This document shows positions 1-8,148 of a stretch of DNA of 64,000 bases, piece after piece. Every line of letters starts with the position of its first letter. Within the stretch, counting starts at the first letter, position 1. The stretch is from a virus, in IMG/VR virus record IMGVR_UViG_3300045977_000067, positions 1 to 64,000 of that record; one strand, given 5' to 3'. The translations under genes and the position numbers were made by a program. Under the pieces are notes generated by a model that had not been told where the DNA came from, made no database searches, and saw nothing but the letters and a program-made list of their open reading frames with translations.

Positions 1-1
1 T

Positions 2-235
2 ACTGAGGATGACACCGAAGAAGAATTGATGCTGAGTTTCCCCAAGAATACGTTGAGTTGTTATAATTACAATCGGCCGTGCCCATATTTAACTGTTTGC
101 TCGGCTTGGAACAATCCACTTCGTAACGCAGATGAGGAGCCACCAATGTCTATGCACGTCGAATATTGGGACCCAAGAAAGGACGACAAAATCCGTGAAG
201 CATTTGATCTAACGAAGGGAGAAACGGGTGAGTGA
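2..235 (+). CDS. PD-(D/E)XK (Cas4/RecB-like) nuclease, C-terminal end, phage A
   Basis: Partial gene whose 5' part lies left of the window; the frame is open from base 2. It aligns with the C-terminus of the complete phage B nuclease at 42720-43700 and keeps the C-x6-C-x5-C cluster (CYNYNRPCPYLTVC) that, with one N-terminal Cys, holds an Fe-S cluster in Cas4/AddB-type nucleases. The catalytic core is outside the window. It likely acts in recombination or end processing with the RecA-like ATPase that overlaps its 3' end by 8 bp. Confidence 0.85.
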   Translation, partial: TEDDTEEELMLSFPKNTLSCYNYNRPCPYLTVCSAWNNPLRNADEEPPMSMHVEYWDPRKDDKIREAFDLTKGETGE

Positions 236-1055
236 ATTCAGTGAGGATGAAGCAGAACGATTACGTAAAGAGTACCGTTCGAATGTACGCCAAAAGAAAA
301 TCAATATTCTTTTGACTGGCGAATCGGGTACGGGTAAAACGCATTTAGCGCGAACTGCGCGCAGACCTGTCCATATTGATTCGTTTGATCCAGGGGGGAC
401 AAAAAATCTACTTGACTTGGAGGAGAAAGGAGATATTATTATTGATTCGGAATACGAGAATGAAGATCCCGAGAAGCCATCTAAATTTAAAAGATGGAAA
501 GATATGTTCGAGTTTAGAAACTCTCGACATTACTTTGATAAAATCGGGACGTACTTTCTTGATTCATCCACTATGTGGAGCGAGGCAGTAATGAATTATG
601 TACTGCTTGCTGCGAAGAGACCTGGCACCGCACCGCTGTGGAATAGAGATTACATTCCACAAAAGGTAGAGATTCATAAAGCAATGCGCCAAATTATGAA
701 TCTACCATGCGATGTAATTGTTACCGGACATTTACGACCAGTTAATGAGAACCGAACAATAGATGGTGAAGATACACCAGTTTTAACTGGCTATCGCTAT
801 CTATCTACAGGCCAAGGGAGTATTATCATTCCGCTTATGTTCGATGAAATTTGGGTGAGTTTAGCTGAGGTAGTTGGACAAAAAGTTAGATATTCTATTC
901 TAACTCAGAAGTGGGATTTATACCTCGCTAAAACTCGCATTGGTAGAGACAAATTTGAAATGAAGGAGGTGCCGGATATAAAGAAACTGTTGGCTAAAGT
1001 TGGCTTGGATTGGGAAGATAAACCGAAACTTGGAGGTAATTCGAATGCCGCGTAA
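228..1055 (+). CDS. RecA-like/AAA_24 (Sak4-type) recombination ATPase, phage A
   Basis: 275-residue P-loop ATPase. Walker A GESGTGKT is at residues 31-38, followed by a conserved IDSFDPGG segment; LDSST near residue 108 is a plausible Walker B strand. The family (phage AAA_24/Sak4) provides single-strand annealing or recombinase-mediator activity, usually beside an SSB and a Cas4/RecB-like nuclease, as here. GTG at 228 is the likely start, overlapping the nuclease end; AAGGGA lies just upstream. The clear homologue in phage B is 43859-44656. Sak4 is the best guess; a general replication ATPase is the alternative. Confidence 0.85.
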   Translation: MSEFSEDEAERLRKEYRSNVRQKKINILLTGESGTGKTHLARTARRPVHIDSFDPGGTKNLLDLEEKGDIIIDSEYENEDPEKPSKFKRWKDMFEFRNSRHYFDKIGTYFLDSSTMWSEAVMNYVLLAAKRPGTAPLWNRDYIPQKVEIHKAMRQIMNLPCDVIVTGHLRPVNENRTIDGEDTPVLTGYRYLSTGQGSIIIPLMFDEIWVSLAEVVGQKVRYSILTQKWDLYLAKTRIGRDKFEMKEVPDIKKLLAKVGLDWEDKPKLGGNSNAA

Positions 1056-1545
1056 GCCTCGAATGACGGATGAAGAAAATTTTCGTGGTGATAAACTAAA
1101 TGGTACAACACCAACTACTTTAGAACGGAGTTCTAAAATGCCGATGATTGATCCAACCGAACTCGAAATGGACGACATCCACGAAACCTATGTAATGCCA
1201 GATAACACTGAGGCAAAGCTAAAGGTTTTACAAGTGTCGCGCCAAGAGCGTGATGATGGTCAAATTTACTATGTCTGCACCCATGAAATTATGGGTGAAG
1301 ATTACGCTGAAGAGGTGGCAGATTTTATTTATATGCCACACGCCTCGGCACAAACAGCAAAGCAGCGTAATAAAACAAAAACGCGTTTGCGCGATTATAC
1401 CACCTGCTTTGATTTGGATATATCCAGGCCATTTAATCCTGTGGATGACTGGCCAGGAGCTGAGGGCACAGTTATATTGGGTGTACGTGATGATGCTAAG
1501 TATGGTAAGCGTAACACCATTAAGGAGTTTCGCCGACCACGGTAA
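1045..1545 (+). CDS. DUF669-like predicted ssDNA-binding protein, phage A
   Basis: 166 residues from ATG 1045, preceded by GGAGG at 1032-1036; an upstream in-frame start exists but lies inside the ATPase gene. It has a low-complexity N-terminus, then a beta-rich core (PDNTEAKLKVLQVS ... TVILGVRDDAKYG) like the DUF669 family placed next to Sak4/Erf-type recombinases and thought to bind ssDNA. It overlaps the ATPase by 11 bp, so the two are translationally coupled. The phage B homologue (45142-45678) carries an HNH gene inserted at its start; this A copy has none. ssDNA binding is inferred from family and context. Confidence 0.75.
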   Translation: MPRKPRMTDEENFRGDKLNGTTPTTLERSSKMPMIDPTELEMDDIHETYVMPDNTEAKLKVLQVSRQERDDGQIYYVCTHEIMGEDYAEEVADFIYMPHASAQTAKQRNKTKTRLRDYTTCFDLDISRPFNPVDDWPGAEGTVILGVRDDAKYGKRNTIKEFRRPR

Positions 1546-1557
1546 TTTATAGTTAAG

Positions 1558-1601
1558 CTTGTCGTAGCTTCGAACTCTGCGGAGTTCGAGGTTACGATAA
1601 G
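1558..1601 (+). other. Intergenic stem-loop
   Basis: Two stacked stems: CTTGTCGTA with TTACGATAAG (one G-T wobble) outside TCGAACTC (1570-1577) with GAGTTCGA (1582-1589). It lies between the SSB-like gene and the next gene, ending just before that gene's ribosome site. No T-tract follows, so processing or attenuation is more likely than termination. Phage B has an unrelated hairpin in the same gap (about 45690-45712). Confidence 0.6.
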
Positions 1602-1615
1602 TTTTGGAGAATAAA

Positions 1616-1855
1616 ATGACAAAAGCATGGAAACCTAGAATAACTGTAGAAGTTTCGGAGCATCAATACAATATACTAAAGGAGCATATTCCATATGGTA
1701 TGCAGAAGCAAGTGTTCGGGGTTATAATTGAAGACCTAATCAATTTACTAGAGCGCTACGGACATGATGTTATCTTAGCAATTCTATCAAGGCAATTTTC
1801 CTTGCTTGAGCAGTACCGTAAGAAGCGGACTATAGAACTGCTAAGCGTATCCTAA
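1616..1855 (+). CDS. Conserved small protein of the replication cluster, phage A
   Basis: 79 residues from ATG 1616 (GGAG at 1606-1609; a TTG 12 bases upstream is less likely). Not recognised. The same pattern occurs in phage B at 45731-45952: beta strand ITVEVSEHQYNILKEHIPYG, then a helix FGVIIEDLINLLERYG. This resembles short ribbon-helix proteins, but I see no certain DNA-binding signature. The conserved position between the SSB-like gene and the ParB-methyltransferase in both phages implies a replication or recombination accessory role. Confidence 0.75.
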   Translation: MTKAWKPRITVEVSEHQYNILKEHIPYGMQKQVFGVIIEDLINLLERYGHDVILAILSRQFSLLEQYRKKRTIELLSVS

Positions 1856-1866
1856 AAGGATAAAGC

Positions 1867-2091
1867 ATGAACATCTACGACCTACCCATTCCGAACTTTG
1901 GGGAATTGAATGACGAATCTGCCCTGAAGTTAATTTTAGAGGTAAGGCGGAGACGACGAATCAGTTTACCACGCGAAATAAAAGTAAAGGAACCTTCTGC
2001 ACGTAAAGTGCAGAAAAAGTCTGCTAATTCTGTATTGCGTGGTTTAACCCGTGAGCAGATACAAGAGTTGTTGGATAAGTTGCGTGCTTAG
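1867..2091 (+). CDS. Conserved small basic protein, phage A
   Basis: 74 residues, start ATG 1867 after AAAGGA. The N-terminus IYDLPIPN...LKLILEVRRRRR matches phage B 46161-46370 (IDDLSIPS...LQLILTIRERRR); the C-terminal helix LTREQIQELLDKLRA matches LSDKQLADLYYTLAA. Basic patch plus two helices suggests a nucleic-acid or protein adaptor. No known domain recognised. It immediately precedes the ParB-methyltransferase gene in both phages. Confidence 0.75.
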   Translation: MNIYDLPIPNFGELNDESALKLILEVRRRRRISLPREIKVKEPSARKVQKKSANSVLRGLTREQIQELLDKLRA

Positions 2092-2134
2092 GCGCTTCCG
2101 CGCCGCGCGCTACGATTGAACTATGCATAACCTG

Positions 2135-2154
2135 TTCCAGTGTTAAAATTTTAA
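2135..2154 (+). promoter_or_regulatory. Phage-A palindromic site 1
   Basis: TTCCAGTGTTAAAATTTTAA. First of six near-identical sites between 2.1 and 16.7 kb, all in intergenic gaps, with the 12-bp palindrome TTAAAATTTTAA at the right. None is found beyond 16.7 kb. Candidate operator, stoperator or ParB-type binding site; the function is unknown. Confidence 0.75.
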
Positions 2155-2185
2155 TTGCGTCTAATCGACGCTAGGAGATTAGAAT

Positions 2186-3619
2186 ATGGACTTCGGCCAC
2201 CACACCGACTTAAAACGTAATTTATTGGCGGCACATAATGCGTTACAGCTAATGGGTCCATTACCCAAAGTTGATATGGGGAGATTAGAAATTGTACCAT
2301 TCGAGGATTTAATTTGTCAATATGAATTACGTTATAGGGAGGAGTACGGTGACCACAAAGAGTTAATCGATTTAGCATTGAATATAGCTAAGTATGGATT
2401 GATCCATCCAATAAGTGTATACTCAGAGTCGGGATTACCTCCATATACAGTATTGGCTGGAGGTCGTCGAGTCGCGGTATGCCGTGAAATACTCGAACTT
2501 GAAGAAATTTCGTGTCGAATATTTTGTACCAAAAAATCCACCGAGGAACTTCGTGCAATAGAGTATTACGAAAATACAATGCGAAAAGATTTTACCTGGC
2601 AAGAAACAGATAGTATGCGTAGGCTGTTACATTTAAGTTTAGTCGAAATGAAAGGCGAGAAAATTGCGCGTAGTGTAGACGACCCAGGCCATTCGCAAGC
2701 AGATACCGCAAAACTATTAGGTGTTAGTAAAGCAACTGTATCCAACTCCATTCGGCGCGCTGAAATTATGGAGGCGATGCCGCAACTTGGCATACAAAAT
2801 TCCAAGAACGCTTTCGAAGCGGATAAGAAGATTCGTGTTGCCGCGCAAATGGTTAAAGCACAAACTCAGGCCGAGCCTATACCACAGACTATGCCGGCTA
2901 AAGTCAAGATGATTCTTGATTCGTATATACGAGGCAATTTCTTTGATAATAAATTTCCCGATGAAAGTTTTAATTTTCTCGAAGTGGACCCGCCGTACGG
3001 AATTAACTTAGCAAAGAATCGCTTCTATGATCCAGACGAAATAATGGACATGAAAAATTATGTTGAGCCAATAAAAGAGGATTATCCAGAGTTTCTGGAG
3101 CAATTGGTGCATGAATGTTGGCGGCTAGGGGCGAAGGATAGTTGGATAATTATATGGCACTCAGTTTCGTGGGGTGAATTAATACGCGAACTCCTGGTTA
3201 AACGTGGATATAAAGTTCCACATAATGGTGGAATATGGAAGAAAGGGGGTAATCCAGGCTACAGTAATCACGTTGATACAATTTTAGGACATGCCCACGA
3301 GCGATTTATTTATGCTCGGAAGGGTGGTGCAATGTTACATAACAAAGGACGTAGCGATGTATTCGACCATCCACCAGTTAATCCACAGCAGCGTATTCAT
3401 CCAACAGAGAAACCCATGTCATTAATGAAAGATATTCTACAAACATTCTGCTTTGGTGGGCACAGAGTTTTAGTCCCGTTCGCCGGAAGTGGTAACACAA
3501 TACTTGCGGCGTATGATTACGGCATGAGTGCACGCGGATTTGATTTGTCTCAAGTGTTCTTTGCAGGATACTTTAAGCGGGTTATGCAAAACTACGCACA
3601 AATGGAGTTAGGCGAATGA
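2186..3619 (+). CDS. ParB-like domain fused to DNA methyltransferase, phage A
   Basis: 477 residues. The N-terminal ParB/Srx-like domain (about 30-165) has AGGRR at 91-95 and an ENxxR motif (ENTMR, about 129-133), both nucleotide-binding features of ParB CTPases. A helix-turn-helix follows (about 170-195, DTAKLLGVSKATVSNSI). The C-terminal half is an N6-A/N4-C methyltransferase: DPPYG at 268-272, then FAGSG at 432-436, with HPTEKP before it; this DPPY-first order is the beta-type arrangement. The phage B copy is 46367-47707. It probably binds specific sites and methylates phage DNA; the palindromes in this window are candidate sites (inference). Confidence 0.9.
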   Translation: MDFGHHTDLKRNLLAAHNALQLMGPLPKVDMGRLEIVPFEDLICQYELRYREEYGDHKELIDLALNIAKYGLIHPISVYSESGLPPYTVLAGGRRVAVCREILELEEISCRIFCTKKSTEELRAIEYYENTMRKDFTWQETDSMRRLLHLSLVEMKGEKIARSVDDPGHSQADTAKLLGVSKATVSNSIRRAEIMEAMPQLGIQNSKNAFEADKKIRVAAQMVKAQTQAEPIPQTMPAKVKMILDSYIRGNFFDNKFPDESFNFLEVDPPYGINLAKNRFYDPDEIMDMKNYVEPIKEDYPEFLEQLVHECWRLGAKDSWIIIWHSVSWGELIRELLVKRGYKVPHNGGIWKKGGNPGYSNHVDTILGHAHERFIYARKGGAMLHNKGRSDVFDHPPVNPQQRIHPTEKPMSLMKDILQTFCFGGHRVLVPFAGSGNTILAAYDYGMSARGFDLSQVFFAGYFKRVMQNYAQMELGE

Positions 3620-3951
3620 TGAACTTTGGCGATTACCAAGTGTTGGCTCGGCGTACAAGCAAATTTAAAGTGGGAGAATCCCTGCGAGAAAACGTGCTTA
3701 TGGCTGCACTAGGATTAAGCGGAGAAGTTGGCGAATTAAATGACAGAATTAAAAAAATGTTTTATCATCAACACCCAACTAGTCGCGCAGATATTGAAGA
3801 TGAGTTAGGTGATATACTTTGGTATTTATCTGAGATGTGTTCCGCGCTTAGTTTCAACCTACAGGTTATCGCCTACAGAAATATAGAGAAATTAGAAAAG
3901 CGTTATCCAGATGGTTTCGATTCAGAGCGAAGCATAAATCGCGGAGAATAG
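3616..3951 (+). CDS. mazG: MazG-like nucleotide pyrophosphohydrolase, phage A
   Basis: 111 residues. The MazG all-alpha signature is clear: LGLSGEVGELNDRIKK (ExxE) and EDELGDILWYLSEM (ExxxD) supply the Mg-binding acidic residues. MazG-type enzymes hydrolyse NTPs/dNTPs to monophosphates; phage versions may clean the nucleotide pool or lower (p)ppGpp. The start overlaps the stop of the ParB-methyltransferase. Phage B has a homologue, but in its early region (38871-39203), so the gene has moved between the two genomes. Confidence 0.9.
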   Translation: MMNFGDYQVLARRTSKFKVGESLRENVLMAALGLSGEVGELNDRIKKMFYHQHPTSRADIEDELGDILWYLSEMCSALSFNLQVIAYRNIEKLEKRYPDGFDSERSINRGE

Positions 3952-3953
3952 TT

Positions 3954-4196
3954 ATGGAGCGACGGGGTTATGTTGGACTGACATTTACCACGTTAGAATT
4001 AGCGGAGTTAGTCCAGGCAATTGAATGGCATGATGCTTCGCTTATGTTATTAGAGGAGACGCTTGAAGAAGATCCAACATTTAGTGATGCGCTTGAAACA
4101 ATAGCTCGGCGACGCGAAGTAGTACAGCAAGTACGAAATAAAATTCGCCAAATCGTAGTAAATGGTTCGTATCCGCGGAGATACAGAGCGAATTAA
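3954..4196 (+). CDS. Hypothetical small protein, phage A
   Basis: 80 residues, ATG at 3954 two bases after the mazG stop. Mostly helical; FTTLELAELVQAIEWHDAS and DALETIARRREVVQQVRNKIRQI look like two helices of a helical bundle. No family recognised. No counterpart at the same place in phage B, where a different 70-residue ORF (47704-47916) precedes the polymerase. Confidence 0.7.
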   Translation: MERRGYVGLTFTTLELAELVQAIEWHDASLMLLEETLEEDPTFSDALETIARRREVVQQVRNKIRQIVVNGSYPRRYRAN

Positions 4197-4218
4197 AATT
4201 TAAACGATGGAGAATAAA

Positions 4219-4296
4219 ATGTTAAATAATTTATGGGATTATGTTTTGGGCTTTATTTTTTGGGCAATAATGATATATATTATGTCACTATTATAA
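4219..4296 (+). CDS. 25-residue membrane peptide, phage A
   Basis: ATG at 4219 after GGAG (4209-4212). The product is almost entirely one hydrophobic segment (LGFIFWAIMIYIMSLL). A similar tiny membrane peptide exists in the phage B early region (36410-36493). Function unknown. Confidence 0.55.
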   Translation: MLNNLWDYVLGFIFWAIMIYIMSLL

Positions 4297-4306
4297 GGAG
4301 GTTAAA

Positions 4307-4444
4307 TTGGAAAATATAGAAGCTAGAATAATCCGTTTGGAACTGACAGTACGGCAGTTATTGATGTTACTGATACGAACTTTAGATATTAGTAGGGAAG
4401 AAGATTTATTAACTTTATATCATAGACTAATACGGAAGGACTAA
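4307..4444 (+). CDS. 45-residue helical peptide, phage A
   Basis: TTG start at 4307 with a strong AAGGAGG at 4296-4302. Encodes MENIEARIIRLELTVRQLL..., a likely coiled coil, ending five bases before the polymerase start. No homologue recognised; possibly a polymerase accessory or a translational coupler. Confidence 0.55.
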   Translation: MENIEARIIRLELTVRQLLMLLIRTLDISREEDLLTLYHRLIRKD

Positions 4445-4449
4445 CTGCT

Positions 4450-6927
4450 ATGCCTAGTACATTTGTACCGCCGAGCGGACGCCTGGATGCACAATTCGTT
4501 ATTATTGGTGAGCAGCCTGGTAAACAAGAAGTGCTGCGTGGTCAGCCATTTGTTGGTCCAGCAGGAGAAAATTTAAATGAGTGCTTACATGCAGCGGATA
4601 TATTACGCAGTAAGTGTTACTTAACTAATGTGGTAAAAGATTTCGATCATCCACTTAAATATTATTTCCCCACTTTAATCGGAGGTAAAAAAGAGAAAGT
4701 TGAAATAAGTGCTGCGGGATACGAATATATAAATAAATTGCGCCAAGAATTGGCGCAGACCTCAGCCAATGTAATAATTCCATGTGGGAATGTGGCACTA
4801 TATGCGCTAACTAATCGCGTTGGTATAACCAACTGGCGTGGTAGCATATTAGAATCCACACTTCTACCCGGTAGAAAAGTTATTCCTACATTCCACCCTG
4901 CTACTTATACACAAGAGAAATTATACGCCGAACCAGAGAACTATTTAAATAAGTATTTAATTATACTTGATTTAAAGAAAGCTCTGCGCGAAAGTTATTA
5001 TCCAGAAATACTCAACACTCCACGTAAGCTACATACTAAGCCTGATTACCATGATGTATTACTTTACTTACAACGATGTAAGGTTGCTGGCTATGGCGGT
5101 ATCACTATATGGTTTGATATTGAACTTACACCTAAAACACAAGAGTTATCCTGCATAAGTTTTACTTTAAGTGATGGCGAGTGTATGTGTATACCATTTG
5201 TCGATTCGAAAGGAGATTATTGGGACAGCGAGCAAGAAATGATAATAATGAAACACATAGCTGATTTACTAGGTAATCCTGAAATTAAGAAAGGTGGACA
5301 AAATATTATATTTGATTCGCATTTCCTTTTGAAGAAGTACGGCATCCGTACTTCTAATTTAGATGACACGATGATAGCACAGAAAATATTGTACCCTGAA
5401 TTTCGCGTCGGGTTAAACTTTATTACCGCGATGTGGACTGACATTCCATATTACAAGGCTGAGGGTAAAATTTGGTTGGAAGGTACAGGTGAATATCAGC
5501 GTGGTTGGGAATATAACTGCTACGATTCGTTTAGTTGTGCAAGTGCATTCCCACGCCAATTTTTAGAATTACATGACAGGGGAAATATTGGCGCATATTT
5601 CTCCAAGAGAAATGTTATTGAGCCATTCACCTATATGATGGAACATGGAATTAAAGTTGATTTACAGGGTATGAGCCTCGCACGAGACACCAATAAACAA
5701 CAGCTAGAAATGTTAGAAGAAAAATTTAAATCCCACGTTGGTGCGGATATTAATATTAACTCGCCAAAACAATTAATGGATTATTTCTATGTTAAGTGTG
5801 CTGTCCCTCCGTATATGGAGGAACAAAAACTAACGACAAATATTCGGGCACTCCATCATATAAAACGTAGTGGACATTGTGTAGAAGAATGCGATATATT
5901 ACTCCAATATCGTAAACTACATAAACAGCTCGGCACATATTTAAATTTAGAAAACGTGGACGCGGATGGTAGAATACGCTGCTCGTATAATCCCGTTGGC
6001 ACCAAGTATGGCCGAGCAAGTAGTTCTAAAAATATATTTGGCACAGGTTTAAATCTACAAAATGTTGCGCCTGAAATGGCGGAATACTTAATTGCTGATG
6101 ATGGGTACATTATTTATTCCATGGATTTATCCCAATATGAAAATCGTATTGTTGCGTACGTTGGTCAAATTCCTGAAATGGTACGCGTATTTGAGGAGGG
6201 TTTAGATTCGCATAGAATGACCGGGAGCTTGATATTTAATAAGCCCTACGAGTTAATTAGCGATGAACCAAACTCTTGTTCCATCGGCAACGGCGATGGA
6301 AGTGAACGCGATTGGGCTAAGCGATGTAATCATGCGTTTAATTATGGAATGGGATGGCGTAGAATGAGTCAGCTGTATGAAATACCTGGTAACGAGGCAA
6401 AATGGTTGCACTCTGCCTACCATAAAGCCTACCCACGCTTAGAACACGGCTATTGGAAACACGTACAAGATTCGCTTAAATCAAATCGAACAACTCGAAA
6501 TTTATTGGGTCGGCAAATAATGTTTCTTATGCCTTGGGGAGATAAAATGTTACACAACGCGTATTCTAGTATTCCACAATCGACATGTGCGGATGTAATT
6601 GATTCGCGCGGCATTGCCTTCACGTATTACAACGAGGCCCCGCACTTCCGAACGGTAGAATTGTTGACTCAAGTACATGATTCAATTGCATTTCAAATGC
6701 CCCTATCGACGCCAATAATCGATCATGCTAAAGTAATTCTAGATATAAAGGCTTCGCTAGAAACACCTCTTGTTTGGCATAGCCAAACAATAAATACTCC
6801 AGTTGATTTGGTTGTGGGTAAAAATTTGAATAAACGTTCAAATTATTCGAAGAAAGTTAGCTTGATTAATACGAATATAGATGCACTGGCGTATGCGCTA
6901 AAGGAGACACACATGAAACTTACTTAA
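4450..6927 (+). CDS. Family A DNA polymerase with N-terminal uracil-DNA glycosylase-like domain, phage A
   Basis: 825 residues. Residues 1-180 look like a family-4-type UDG: GEQPG at 20-24, PFVGPAG at 33-39, CYLTNVVK, and THPA-like FHPA at 148-151; the N-terminal CxxC of Fe-S family-4 enzymes is absent. The 3'-5' exonuclease follows, with DIE at 223-225, N..FD and YxxxD motifs intact. Polymerase motifs: A DLSQYENR from D559, B R620..K624...YG (632-633), C HDS 743-745. In motif B the residue equivalent to E. coli PolI F762/T7 Y526 is His628, and motif C has Ser instead of the usual Glu. It replicates the phage genome; the UDG part may detect or remove uracil. Confidence 0.93.
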   Translation: MPSTFVPPSGRLDAQFVIIGEQPGKQEVLRGQPFVGPAGENLNECLHAADILRSKCYLTNVVKDFDHPLKYYFPTLIGGKKEKVEISAAGYEYINKLRQELAQTSANVIIPCGNVALYALTNRVGITNWRGSILESTLLPGRKVIPTFHPATYTQEKLYAEPENYLNKYLIILDLKKALRESYYPEILNTPRKLHTKPDYHDVLLYLQRCKVAGYGGITIWFDIELTPKTQELSCISFTLSDGECMCIPFVDSKGDYWDSEQEMIIMKHIADLLGNPEIKKGGQNIIFDSHFLLKKYGIRTSNLDDTMIAQKILYPEFRVGLNFITAMWTDIPYYKAEGKIWLEGTGEYQRGWEYNCYDSFSCASAFPRQFLELHDRGNIGAYFSKRNVIEPFTYMMEHGIKVDLQGMSLARDTNKQQLEMLEEKFKSHVGADININSPKQLMDYFYVKCAVPPYMEEQKLTTNIRALHHIKRSGHCVEECDILLQYRKLHKQLGTYLNLENVDADGRIRCSYNPVGTKYGRASSSKNIFGTGLNLQNVAPEMAEYLIADDGYIIYSMDLSQYENRIVAYVGQIPEMVRVFEEGLDSHRMTGSLIFNKPYELISDEPNSCSIGNGDGSERDWAKRCNHAFNYGMGWRRMSQLYEIPGNEAKWLHSAYHKAYPRLEHGYWKHVQDSLKSNRTTRNLLGRQIMFLMPWGDKMLHNAYSSIPQSTCADVIDSRGIAFTYYNEAPHFRTVELLTQVHDSIAFQMPLSTPIIDHAKVILDIKASLETPLVWHSQTINTPVDLVVGKNLNKRSNYSKKVSLINTNIDALAYALKETHMKLT

Positions 6928-6936
6928 GGAGAAAAC

Positions 6937-8097
6937 ATGGACTGGCTAACAGATTATTTACGCCTAACCGACAACACTGAACCGCCAGAAATATTTAGAC
7001 GGTGGGTTGGCATTTCATGTTTGGCCAGTGTGCTACAACGAAAGGTATACTTGCCTCGCAGCGATGATTTGGTAATTTATCCAAATCTCTATATCGTGTT
7101 AGTCGCGCCACCTGGCAAAGCGCGCAAAGGAACGAGTATGAAAGTGGGATTTAAATTGTTAACTGAACCCGCTATGCAAGTCGTTCTCTCTGCCGAGGCA
7201 ACTACGCGTGAAGCGTTGATTCGATCTTTGAATAATGCTAGACTGTTTTATCGGAATGAAGATGGTCTTGAAACTCCACACTCTAGTCTAACAATTTATT
7301 CACCTGAACTCGCGGTATTCCTCGGTAATGGCTCCACACAAATGTTCTCGGATTTAACTGATTGGTATGATTGCCGCGATATTTGGAACTATGAAACGAA
7401 ACAGCGTGATACGAGTGATTCAATCGTAAACGTGTGGGTAAATATGATTGGCGCAACTACACCCGCATTAATACAGAAAACCATACCTCCGGATGCAATT
7501 GGGGGTGGGTTAAGCTCTCGAATAATATTTATCTACGCGAATCGAAAAGGTAAAATTGTACCAAATCCTCGTACCACTGAATTGGAACGTGAACTTCGAG
7601 CAGAATTATTGACGCGACTTGAGGAGATTCATTTACTTACTGGACCATTCGCTACTACACCAGCATATGATGAACTTTGGGATAAATGGTATACAAGTGT
7701 GGAAGATAATCCACCATTCCAAGATGATAAATTTGCTGGTTATTTCGAACGTCGGCCAGAGATGGTGTTAAAATTGTCTATTATTATGCACGTATCGCGC
7801 GAAGCTAGTATGATTATTGATGATATAGATTTGGCATTGGCAATTAAAACGCTCGAACATGCCGAGGTACATATGCCTAAAGCACTACGCGGCGTTGGAC
7901 AAAACTCGTATGCAACTGTAATTGCTAGAGTAATTGAAGTAGTTTCGCGCGCTGGTTCGATAAAGTACGGCGAGTTGTTGGGATTATTTTTGGATGATGT
8001 TATGCCACATGAATTCGATGATATATTGGTGTCACTTGAGAAAACTGGTTGCTTAAATTGGTTTCAGAATACAGGGGAGATTAGATTAGCGGATTAG
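6937..8097 (+). CDS. DUF3987-like P-loop ATPase, likely replicative helicase, phage A
   Basis: 386 residues. N-terminus DWLTDYLRLTDNTEPPEIFRRW leads to a P-loop-like APPGKARKGTS at 57-67 and an acidic strand SLTIYSPELAVFLG, the arrangement of DUF3987 helicase-like proteins found in phage and plasmid replication modules. A C-terminal winged-helix-like region is possible (YGELLGLFLDDVMPHEFDDILVSLEKTG). Last rightward gene; it sits 9 bases after the polymerase and ends at the convergent junction. The phage B homologue is 50872-52071. No separate DnaB-like helicase or primase is visible in either replication block. Confidence 0.8.
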   Translation: MDWLTDYLRLTDNTEPPEIFRRWVGISCLASVLQRKVYLPRSDDLVIYPNLYIVLVAPPGKARKGTSMKVGFKLLTEPAMQVVLSAEATTREALIRSLNNARLFYRNEDGLETPHSSLTIYSPELAVFLGNGSTQMFSDLTDWYDCRDIWNYETKQRDTSDSIVNVWVNMIGATTPALIQKTIPPDAIGGGLSSRIIFIYANRKGKIVPNPRTTELERELRAELLTRLEEIHLLTGPFATTPAYDELWDKWYTSVEDNPPFQDDKFAGYFERRPEMVLKLSIIMHVSREASMIIDDIDLALAIKTLEHAEVHMPKALRGVGQNSYATVIARVIEVVSRAGSIKYGELLGLFLDDVMPHEFDDILVSLEKTGCLNWFQNTGEIRLAD

Positions 8098-8098
8098 G

Positions 8099-8118
8099 TT
8101 CCAGTGTTAAAATTTTAA
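8099..8118 (+). promoter_or_regulatory. Phage-A palindromic site 2
   Basis: TTCCAGTGTTAAAATTTTAA, directly after the helicase stop codon at the convergent junction. Identical to sites 1 and 5. Confidence 0.75.
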
Positions 8119-8121
8119 ATC

Positions 8122-8146
8122 GGAGGGAAGCTAACAACTTCCCTCC
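8122..8146. terminator. Hairpin at convergent gene junction, phage A
   Basis: GGAGGGAAG (8122-8130) pairs with CTTCCCTCC (8138-8146) around a 7-base loop. Read on the minus strand, it is followed by a T/A-rich stretch formed by the palindromic site, so it fits a terminator for the leftward virion operon. It may also stop the rightward transcripts. Confidence 0.6.
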
Positions 8147-8148
8147 AC

